NCBI GenBank assembly: GCA_003171295.1
Contig: PMYF01000390.1
Span: 8,499 to 14,205, forward strand
DNA length: 5,707 nucleotides
Source: Acidobacteriota bacterium
GTDB taxonomy: Bacteria > Acidobacteriota > Terriglobia > UBA7540
Reading direction: 5' to 3'
Shown here: positions 1 through 5,707 of the stretch, one piece after another
Layout: the number at the start of each line of letters is the position of its first letter
Position numbering within the stretch: position 1 is the first letter of the stretch
Position numbers and translations under genes: made by a program
The notes under the pieces: model-generated
Database searches by the model: none
What the model saw: the letters and a program-made list of their open reading frames with translations, nothing else
What the model was told of the DNA's origin: nothing

Positions 1-1268
1 CCGCCATCGCACCGGAACTATTGCAGGCCTGGGTGGGTGAAGCCCGCCCCGCGAGCGTCCTGGTATTGCGCCTGATTACTGCGGCCGTGTTCATGGAGGG
101 AGTTGCGGCGCCTTCCTTCCAAATGCTCTGGGGACGGGGAGAAGTGCGAACCCTGCTTATCGTTTCGAGCAGCCTGGCGGGGGCAAGTCTGGTGCTGAGC
201 CTGGCGCTTCTGCCGCGACTGGGAATGGCGGGGGCCGCTTGGGGATTGCTCCTGCCCATGCTGCTTGCGGCGGTGGCGTACCTTTGCGTAGCCTCCCAGG
301 TTTGCCAAACCCGGTTGCGCGATCTGCTGCCCAGGGCCATGGACGGATTGCTCCTCCCATTTCTCGCCTGCCTGGTGACCACCATCGCGATCCAGCGCCT
401 GTCCCGCCCGGGATGGACGGGTGTTATCACTACCTCGCTAGGGAGCGGGCTCGTCTACCTGGGGGCCTTCTACTACTCCGGGGCTCGAAAGGAAGAACTC
501 GTGCTGGCGCGCAGGGTGCTGGCCGCGCCCCTGACCCTAGGGTACCCCGCTTATAAGCGCCTGCGCCATTCCCTGGCTCGTGTTGGGTTTCTGCATAGCG
601 GATACCTGCTTCTGCTCGCCATCCGGGAAGCGTTGTCGGATAGCCCCGCGCGCAGCCGGGCGGAGTTGAACCATGAGTTCGAGCGCCGCGATGATCCCTG
701 GGACTACGCCACAGTCCGCTACCAGCAGGATCGCATCCGCGCCGAACTGGAGATGCTCGATGCCGTCGGCGGCAGGGCCCGCTTCGGGAAAGCGCTGGAA
801 GTGGGTTGCGCGGAGGGAAGGTTCACGGAAATGCTGGCGGACCGCTGCGACTCTTTGCTCGCCGTGGATATTTCCGCCGTCGCCCTGGCCCGAGCTCGCG
901 AGCGCCGCGCCTGGGATACGCGTGTGCGCTTTGCGGAGTGGGATCTTCGCGTCGACCCCATGCGGGATATCTACGACCTTATCGTCATCGTGCATGCCCT
1001 GGAGTACATCCGGAATCCCCTGCTGATTCGCCGGGCCCGAGCTAAGCTGGTGGATGGTCTCCGCCCGGGCGGCTATCTTTTGGTGGGCACCATGAAGGTT
1101 TCGGAAGTACTTGAGAACGCCTGGTGGAGCCGTTTCCTCCTGCGCAGTGGGAAAAGGATCAATGCTTTCCTGGCACGACACCCGGCGCTCGAGGTGGTCG
1201 AAACGGCCGAATTCTTCCTGGGGAAGGACTACGTTTCCTATGACGTGCTTTTCCGGAAAAAGCTCTGA
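1..1268 (+). CDS. Flippase (MOP/Wzx-type, C-terminal part) fused to NodS-like SAM-dependent methyltransferase; 5' end outside window
   Basis: The reading frame is open from the window edge (first whole codon at 3), so the true start lies upstream; 421 residues are visible. Numbering from the TTG at 21, residues 1-153 contain about five hydrophobic helices (roughly 14-35, 44-65, 69-93, 108-126, 134-153), with the small-residue-rich pattern and LGMAGAAWG-type segment seen in the last helices of MOP-superfamily polysaccharide flippases. A basic linker (154-214) leads to a Rossmann methyltransferase at about 215-415: a DDPWDYATVRY segment (224-234), SAM-binding motif I LEVGCAEGRFTE (259-270), the acidic ribose-binding D283, and YDLIVI (318-323). 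DPW followed by LEVGCAxGxFTE resembles NodS-type N-methyltransferases. No convincing separate start exists for the methyltransferase, so a real fusion is likely. Inferred role: cytoplasmic methylation of a glycan coupled to export of its lipid-linked form. The substrate is unknown; O-methylation is equally possible. Confidence 0.82.
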   Translation, partial: AIAPELLQAWVGEARPASVLVLRLITAAVFMEGVAAPSFQMLWGRGEVRTLLIVSSSLAGASLVLSLALLPRLGMAGAAWGLLLPMLLAAVAYLCVASQVCQTRLRDLLPRAMDGLLLPFLACLVTTIAIQRLSRPGWTGVITTSLGSGLVYLGAFYYSGARKEELVLARRVLAAPLTLGYPAYKRLRHSLARVGFLHSGYLLLLAIREALSDSPARSRAELNHEFERRDDPWDYATVRYQQDRIRAELEMLDAVGGRARFGKALEVGCAEGRFTEMLADRCDSLLAVDISAVALARARERRAWDTRVRFAEWDLRVDPMRDIYDLIVIVHALEYIRNPLLIRRARAKLVDGLRPGGYLLVGTMKVSEVLENAWWSRFLLRSGKRINAFLARHPALEVVETAEFFLGKDYVSYDVLFRKKL

Positions 1269-1361
1269 CTTGCTGCGCCCAGACGGGGGTGGAGCTTGCC
1301 CCGCCCGCAGCGGTGGCGCGGCTTGCCGTGCCCGATCACGAAACCCCTGCCTGCATTTTGC

Positions 1362-1365
1362 GGAG
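1362..1365 (+). promoter_or_regulatory. Ribosome binding site deciding the GT2-CE4 start
   Basis: GGAG lies five bases before the ATG at 1371. The frame stays open upstream to a TTG at 1296, but the extra 25 residues are Pro/Arg-rich and precede the family 2 beta-strand LSVVIPTHN, which normally sits at the extreme N-terminus. The ATG at 1371 is therefore preferred. The remaining gap back to 1268 shows no clear promoter or terminator, so co-transcription with the upstream gene is plausible. Confidence 0.6.
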
Positions 1366-1370
1366 CCCGC

Positions 1371-3149
1371 ATGACGGCCTCTTTGAAGCTCTCGGTGGTG
1401 ATACCCACGCACAACCGCCGCGACGTTTTGCTCGGGCAGGCTTTGCCGGCAATTTTCAACCAGGACTTTCCAGCAGAGGAATACGAAGTAATCGTGGTCG
1501 TGGACGGATCGACTGACGGCACGGCCGAGAGCCTGCGAAGCCTGAAGGCCAACTGTGGGTGGCGGGTCATCGAGCAGCCGAATCGTGGCCCCAGCGCGGC
1601 CCGCAACAACGCCATCGACGCGGCGCGGGGCGATCTGGTTCTCTTTGTGGATGACGACATCATCTGCACGCCTGACCTCATCCGGCGGCACGTGGCAGGC
1701 CACACGGGCCCGGAGCCTCTGGTGGTGCACGGGTCGATTTCGATCGCGCCGGGAACTCCTGCCTCGGTCCTGATGTATGCCAACGCCGCGTGGTACAAGA
1801 CGTACTACGATCGTCTCGATGCGCAGGCCAGCCTCCACTGGCCCCAAGACGACTTTTTGATCAGCAACAGCTCCGTGCCTCGCGCTGCGCTCCTCGCTTG
1901 TGGTGGGTTCGACGAGCACTTTCCAGCGAAAGAAGACTACGAACTGGGCCTGCGCCTGTGGAAGATGGGCCTGCGGTTTAAGTACCTGCGCGACGCCGTG
2001 GCCTATGAGTACTTTGTGAAAGAATCTCAGTACGCCTTGCGTAACGACGGGAAAAGCTTCGGGAAGACCGAGGTGCTGCTTTCTCGAAAGCATCCGGTCT
2101 ACCGCCCGTATTCGGGGTTCGCGGGCTTAGGGAAACTGGGGTGGTGGAAACGGTTGCGGCAGCAGATTTATGTGCGGCTTCCGCTGTCCCCGGTGGGACT
2201 GCTTACGGCGCCGCTCTGGGTGTGCGAAAAGCTGTGTCGGTTCCCTGCCCTGCAAAGGGCCGGCCATCGTTTGTTGGGTGCGGGGCGTAGCATGGTGGAA
2301 TTTCGCAGCGCGGCGAAGGAAGTCGGCTCCTGGAAGGCCCTGGTCAGTGAATTCGGCAGGCGGCTGCCGGTGCTGCTTTACCACCATGTTGGCCCTCTGC
2401 GCCCGGGCACCCCTCCCGGGTTGACGGTTTCTCCCAAACAGTTCGAGCGCCAGGTGCGCTGGCTCGCTCGTCGGGGCTATGCGGGCATCCGGCCTGCAGA
2501 TTGGGCTGCCTGGCGCACCGACGGCAAACCGCTTCCCGCGAAGCCCGTGCTGCTCACCTTCGACGATGCTTACGCGGATTTGGTCGAACATGCCTTACCC
2601 GTTCTCCGCCGCTACGGTTTCGGCGCTGTGGTTTACGTCGTTACCGGACAGTTGGGGGGAACAAACGCCTGGGACGAGGCGCGTGGGTCCACCACCCTGC
2701 GGCTGATGACCGCCGAGCAGATTCGCTACTGGGCTACCCAGGGAATCGAGTTTGGGGCCCATAGCAGAACGCATGCGGATTTGACGACGCTGGCCATAGA
2801 AGAACTGGCCGGCGAAGTCGTGGGCAGCAGGAATGATCTGGCGGAGCTATTGGGTTCGCGGGTGGTTTCGTTCGCGTACCCGTACGGGTTCTATAACCAG
2901 GCTGTGCACGACTGTGTGCGCGGAGCCTTCGACTTGGCCTTCCTCGCCGGCGAGACCATGAACGGCATGAATTACTTCGAGACGGCTCCCCACCTCCTGC
3001 AGCGGACGCTTGTCCTTCCCGCCGACTCCTGGCTGGATGTGGCGTGCCGCGCGCGCTGGGGCCGGAGCCCTCTCATGGACCTGCGCGCCCGGCTGCTCCT
3101 GCGTACACGCCTTAAACGCGCGGCGCGTTTCCTGCTGGGCCGGAGTTAG
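1371..3149 (+). CDS. Bifunctional family 2 glycosyltransferase / CE4 (NodB-homology) polysaccharide deacetylase
   Basis: This is a 592-residue two-domain protein. Residues 1-240 are a GT-A family 2 glycosyltransferase: LSVVIPTHNRRD (7-18), VVVDGSTDGT (42-51), the metal/nucleotide-sugar DDD at 94-96, and the probable catalytic acid in AKEDYELGLRL (E188 D189). There is no Q/RxxRW motif or multi-helix region as in processive NodC or PgaC synthases, so it probably adds single sugars. Residues 245-330 form a linker with a moderately hydrophobic stretch (271-289) that could touch the membrane. Residues 333-560 are a CE4 deacetylase: LLYHHV (335-340), TFDDAY (396-401, catalytic D398 and metal-binding D399), HSRTH (464-468, metal-binding His pair) and FAYPYG (501-506). 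All key residues are intact. No signal peptide is visible, so the deacetylase should be cytoplasmic like NodB, not secreted. Inferred role: transfer of an N-acetylated sugar to a lipid-linked glycan and removal of an acetyl group before export. Confidence 0.9.
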   Translation: MTASLKLSVVIPTHNRRDVLLGQALPAIFNQDFPAEEYEVIVVVDGSTDGTAESLRSLKANCGWRVIEQPNRGPSAARNNAIDAARGDLVLFVDDDIICTPDLIRRHVAGHTGPEPLVVHGSISIAPGTPASVLMYANAAWYKTYYDRLDAQASLHWPQDDFLISNSSVPRAALLACGGFDEHFPAKEDYELGLRLWKMGLRFKYLRDAVAYEYFVKESQYALRNDGKSFGKTEVLLSRKHPVYRPYSGFAGLGKLGWWKRLRQQIYVRLPLSPVGLLTAPLWVCEKLCRFPALQRAGHRLLGAGRSMVEFRSAAKEVGSWKALVSEFGRRLPVLLYHHVGPLRPGTPPGLTVSPKQFERQVRWLARRGYAGIRPADWAAWRTDGKPLPAKPVLLTFDDAYADLVEHALPVLRRYGFGAVVYVVTGQLGGTNAWDEARGSTTLRLMTAEQIRYWATQGIEFGAHSRTHADLTTLAIEELAGEVVGSRNDLAELLGSRVVSFAYPYGFYNQAVHDCVRGAFDLAFLAGETMNGMNYFETAPHLLQRTLVLPADSWLDVACRARWGRSPLMDLRARLLLRTRLKRAARFLLGRS

Positions 3150-3195
3150 CCGCAGGGGCCAGAGCCTCGCCATCAGATTTCCGCGCTCCGGCCCA
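3136..3195. terminator. Possible bidirectional terminator (inverted repeat between convergent genes)
   Basis: A perfect 10-base inverted repeat, TGGGCCGGAG at 3136-3145 and CTCCGGCCCA at 3186-3195, spans the gap between the two convergent stop codons. The left arm lies in the last codons of the deacetylase gene. A second, shorter pair, AGCCTC (3163-3168) and GAGGCT (3197-3202), could form an alternative hairpin. The 40-base loop is long and neither strand has a T-run after the stem, so it is not a classical intrinsic terminator. Placement between converging genes is the main argument. Confidence 0.3.
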
Positions 3196-3200
3196 AGAGG

Positions 3201-5219
3201 CTAAGGACTTTCCAAAACCAACCGCGCGAGCGCGTCCACAAGCCTGTTGGCCGCAGCGTCCTCGATGGTGTCCATCTTCTCCGCAGGACTTCCCAACGAC
3301 TTGGTCACACACGCTCGCAGGAGCTCCTTGGGCAGGGCGCGGTGCCGACGCAGGAAGGACGTACTTCGTTCGTCCCAGGCGAATAGCTCAACCTCGACTG
3401 GTTCTTCCGGCGGCCCTGCCAATTCGGCGGCCAGCACCCCCCGAGTTTTCCCCCACCATTGCGGCACAGGACAACAAAACGTTCCGGGAGGTTCAATGAG
3501 CCGGGCCTGGGAATAAAGATCCGTGGGGCGGAATGGCTCCTGCAACGCATAAGGCAGATTCTCATCCCACATTGACATGAAGGGAGTGTCCGGCGGAAAC
3601 CAGACGATGACCAGAGTCTGCCTCGGCATGTTCACCAAGGCTCGGGCCAATTGCGCTGTCCCGCGCTCAGTCACTTCCGCCTTGCGCGCCCACTGCGCGT
3701 TGTCACTCCAAAGTTGGCAGGCGCAAATGAGCACGACAACTGCCGCGCCCAACCATCGAATAAATCCAGCGCGCACGCAGATTTCTGTGCCGGGTGGCAT
3801 GGCCAGAAAAGCGGCGGCCACTGAGAGCCCGGCGGACGGGATATAGAGGTGATGGGCGTCCAGATAGCTCATCATCAAAGGCGCATTGGAAATCAGATAC
3901 CATAGCAGCCCAAAGTAGACTATGGCCCCCACGGACCTGCGACACTCAGCGCGGCGCCGTAGTAACGAAACCACCCAAACCCCGATCACCCCCAGCAGCA
4001 GCCCCAGCGTGGGGGCGGGATAAGGGAGCAGTAAGTGCTGGAGGTTGAACGTCTGGAGGCCCCAAAAGCGGGCCGCCACATGCGTCGAATGGAGCCAGAA
4101 TCCCGCAGGGCTGGCCACCACCTCATGCAGGTGGCTTCCCCAGCTATCCTCTCGGAGGAAACTCGGGAGTGCTAACCGGCGTAACTCCAAATAGCCTAGG
4201 AGCAGCAAGCCAAAGGGTACATAAGTCACCAGGAGGCCCAGCCATGGCCTGCTCCCCGATGGCTCCTCACGCCCCGTAGCTCGGTGCTCTCCCACCCGCC
4301 ATCGGAAAAGATCATAGGAGACCAACATGACCGGCAGAGTGACGGCGGTCTCCTTGCTGAGCAAACCTGCCGCGAACGCCAGGACGGACATCACCAGATA
4401 TCGGCTCAAACCGGTACTGCGATAGCTGATGAAACAGAGAAAAGCAAAGAGATAGAAGAGCGTGGGAATCCCCTCCGTTAAGTAACCGTTGGCCCACGCA
4501 ACGTTCCAGGAATTGACCGGCAGCATCGCAAAGAGCAGCGCCGCCAAACCCGCTCTCCCGGATTGGCCGGGAGCCACGCGCTTCGCAATCAGGAAGACCA
4601 TCAATGAGTTCAGGACGTGCACCAGAATGGCGCTCAGGTGGTAGCCCAGGGGGTGGAGACCCCAAAGGGAATAGCTCAGCATATAAAAGAGGCCGTAGAA
4701 GGGGCGCAACTCCTGCGCATTCCATCCCCAGACACCCTGCGATAGGTCGGCATGGAACAGTCGCAGAAACTGACTCAGCGAAGGATTATGAAACAAGTGG
4801 ATGTAGGCGAACTCGTCCCCGCTAAAATAGCTGTTCAGGGTGGGAAGACAAACTGCACAGGTGGCCAGGCAGACGATAGCAAGCGGTGCAAGGAAGCCCG
4901 GCAAAGGGTTCCACCCTGGCGCGGAACTGCCGAAGTATTTGACTTCCAGACGTTCCAAGGCCCACAACAAGGCGCCTGCAAACAAGGCGATGAGGAGAAC
5001 CCACCCCTTGCCGTCCCTGAACAGGAGGAAGGAAACCACTCCACTTACGCTGCCCAGAAGCAGCAGGAAGGCTGCCGTGACCAAGCGGCCGTACCATCTC
5101 CGGCCGCCGACGGGAGGGGTCAAGTCGCGCTCATTCCCTTCATTTCCACATGCCAATCGCCGCTCGCCCCCAGGTCTCAACACGCTGCGCCATTTTCTTC
5201 GCGTCACGGTGGATTTCAT
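3201..5219 (-). CDS. GT-C type integral membrane glycosyltransferase (polyprenyl-phosphate-sugar dependent, predicted)
   Basis: This is a 672-residue polytopic protein. Helices begin near residue 46 (46-67, 73-88, 109-126), and the first large periplasmic loop carries FSGDEFAYI (132-140), with the acidic pair D135 E136 typical of the GT-C active site. Next come RPFYGLFYMLSYSLWGLHP (172-190), a YHLSAILVHVLN segment (193-204), GLLSKETAVTLP (285-296) and, late in the membrane part, HHLYIPSAGL (456-465). These are the landmarks of GT39/TMTC-like and related GT-C enzymes, which use a polyprenyl-phosphate sugar and act on the periplasmic face. Residues from about 505 to the end are a soluble region of about 170 residues without TPR repeats and of no family I recognise. 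The start is uncertain. The ATG at 5219 has only a poorly spaced GGGG before it; a TTG at 5123 follows AAGGGA by 11 bases and would remove an Arg-rich leader. The acceptor (protein, lipid or polysaccharide) cannot be told. Confidence 0.83.
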   Translation of the reverse strand: MKSTVTRRKWRSVLRPGGERRLACGNEGNERDLTPPVGGRRWYGRLVTAAFLLLLGSVSGVVSFLLFRDGKGWVLLIALFAGALLWALERLEVKYFGSSAPGWNPLPGFLAPLAIVCLATCAVCLPTLNSYFSGDEFAYIHLFHNPSLSQFLRLFHADLSQGVWGWNAQELRPFYGLFYMLSYSLWGLHPLGYHLSAILVHVLNSLMVFLIAKRVAPGQSGRAGLAALLFAMLPVNSWNVAWANGYLTEGIPTLFYLFAFLCFISYRSTGLSRYLVMSVLAFAAGLLSKETAVTLPVMLVSYDLFRWRVGEHRATGREEPSGSRPWLGLLVTYVPFGLLLLGYLELRRLALPSFLREDSWGSHLHEVVASPAGFWLHSTHVAARFWGLQTFNLQHLLLPYPAPTLGLLLGVIGVWVVSLLRRRAECRRSVGAIVYFGLLWYLISNAPLMMSYLDAHHLYIPSAGLSVAAAFLAMPPGTEICVRAGFIRWLGAAVVVLICACQLWSDNAQWARKAEVTERGTAQLARALVNMPRQTLVIVWFPPDTPFMSMWDENLPYALQEPFRPTDLYSQARLIEPPGTFCCPVPQWWGKTRGVLAAELAGPPEEPVEVELFAWDERSTSFLRRHRALPKELLRACVTKSLGSPAEKMDTIEDAAANRLVDALARLVLESP

Positions 5220-5251
5220 CCCCAACTGTCACTACATTCCGCGACCCCCAC

Positions 5252-5707
5252 TCAACGCTTTTCCCTGCTTTGAAACCATATCTTGAACAGGGCCGCGAGG
5301 TGGTGATAAGCAATTGAGGGCAGCCGGCCGAGCCGATAGACTTGCGTCCTCCCTGCCGAGCGGCTGCGATGGTGCACGGGAATTTCCCGAACCGAAAATC
5401 CGTGCCGGTGGACCCGCGCCACGAATTCCCACCAGAAGCCCTGCTGCATCTCGCCCATGTCGCATACGACACTTTCAATAACCCGCTTATGCGCAAGAAC
5501 AAAGGGACAACTGGGATCGTGGACGGGCACGTGAAAGAAGAGTTGATAGAGGCGGAAAAAACCGCCCGATAAAACCCTGCGCAGCAGGCTGTCGGCACGC
5601 TCGACGCGCCAACCGATTGCCACGTCCTGCTGGTCACGGGTATCCCAGAACTTCCCGAAGTCCTGCGGGTCACATTGGCCGTCGGAGTCCAGACACAACA
5701 GGTAGTC
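5252..5707 (-). CDS. Dpm1-like family 2 glycosyltransferase (polyprenyl-phosphate sugar synthase, predicted); 5' end outside window
   Basis: The frame is open to the right edge of the window and 151 C-terminal residues are visible. They start inside the conserved LDSDGQCDP segment (visible residues 6-14), whose DSD is the metal-binding DxD. Then follow AIGWRVERADSLLRRVLSG, the VHDPSCPFVL segment, an Ala-His-Lys-Arg loop, and a C-terminal block with GFWWEF, HGFSVREIPVHHRSR, AGRTQVYR and LPSIAYHHLAALFKIW. This order is characteristic of dolichyl/polyprenyl-phosphate mannose synthase-like GT2 enzymes. No transmembrane helices follow the catalytic domain, so it is closer to the short soluble Dpm1 layout than to GtrB-type proteins. 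It would transfer a sugar from a nucleotide donor to a polyprenyl phosphate on the cytoplasmic face. The GT-C gene starts about 32 bases downstream on the same strand, so the two are probably one transcript, with this enzyme making the donor for the other. The sugar cannot be assigned. Confidence 0.85.
   Translation of the reverse strand, partial: DYLLCLDSDGQCDPQDFGKFWDTRDQQDVAIGWRVERADSLLRRVLSGGFFRLYQLFFHVPVHDPSCPFVLAHKRVIESVVCDMGEMQQGFWWEFVARVHRHGFSVREIPVHHRSRSAGRTQVYRLGRLPSIAYHHLAALFKIWFQSREKR

Noticed and set aside
1282..1302. Short hairpin (CGGGG / CCCCG) in the gap between the two + strand genes
   Set aside because: It has only five base pairs and no T-run, which is expected by chance in DNA this rich in G and C.
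1296..1370. Upstream TTG start that would lengthen the GT2-CE4 protein by 25 residues
   Set aside because: The extra residues are Pro/Arg-rich and unlike any family 2 N-terminus. The ATG at 1371 has a GGAG at good spacing and begins directly before the first beta-strand.
537..2093. A 518-codon open frame on the - strand
   Set aside because: It lies antisense to two genes with clear domain motifs. Its translation is rich in Arg, Gln, His and Pro without any recognisable domain, as expected of an antisense frame in GC-rich coding DNA.
1371..2100. Reading the GT2 domain as a NodC-type chitin synthase
   Set aside because: The Q/RxxRW motif and the transmembrane helices required for processive synthesis are absent. 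It resembles non-processive family 2 transferases.
4752..5286. Two overlapping + strand frames of 173 and 148 codons
   Set aside because: Both are antisense to the N-terminal part of the GT-C gene, with low-complexity Gln/Lys/Pro/Arg-rich translations and no motif.
5140..5673. A 177-codon open frame on the - strand
   Set aside because: It overlaps the Dpm1-like gene in another frame and runs into the GT-C start. The 5252-5707 frame carries the full set of GT2 motifs, and this one carries none.

Overview
The window is GC-rich bacterial chromosome with tightly packed genes, and everything recognisable in it concerns surface glycans. It probably comes from an environmental, Gram-negative-type bacterium. 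Acidobacteriota-like lineages would fit the GC content and the multidomain glycan enzymes, but no taxonomic marker is present, so this is only a guess. There are no rRNA or tRNA genes, CRISPR arrays, insertion sequences or phage genes.

Layout: two gene pairs converge on a short gap at 3150-3200. On the + strand, positions 1-1268 hold the 3' part of a gene whose product joins the C-terminal half of a MOP/Wzx-type polysaccharide flippase to a class I SAM-dependent methyltransferase resembling NodS. After a 102-nt gap, 1371-3149 encodes a 592-residue fusion of a GT-A family 2 glycosyltransferase and a CE4 (NodB-homology) polysaccharide deacetylase. On the - strand, read from the right edge, 5707-5252 is the 3' part of a Dpm1-like family 2 glycosyltransferase. 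It is followed 32 nt later by a 672-residue GT-C type integral membrane glycosyltransferase (5219-3201).

How they may work together (inference): the + strand pair brings together sugar transfer, N-deacetylation, methylation and lipid-linked export, all apparently on or facing the cytoplasmic side of the inner membrane. The catalytic types recall the NodC/NodB/NodS set of rhizobial Nod factor synthesis, but here they are fused in a different arrangement and next to a flippase. The - strand pair looks like a donor-maker and user: a Dpm1-like enzyme makes a polyprenyl-phosphate sugar, and the GT-C enzyme transfers that sugar on the periplasmic side. The most unusual points are the two consecutive domain fusions and the pairing of NodB-like and NodS-like domains.
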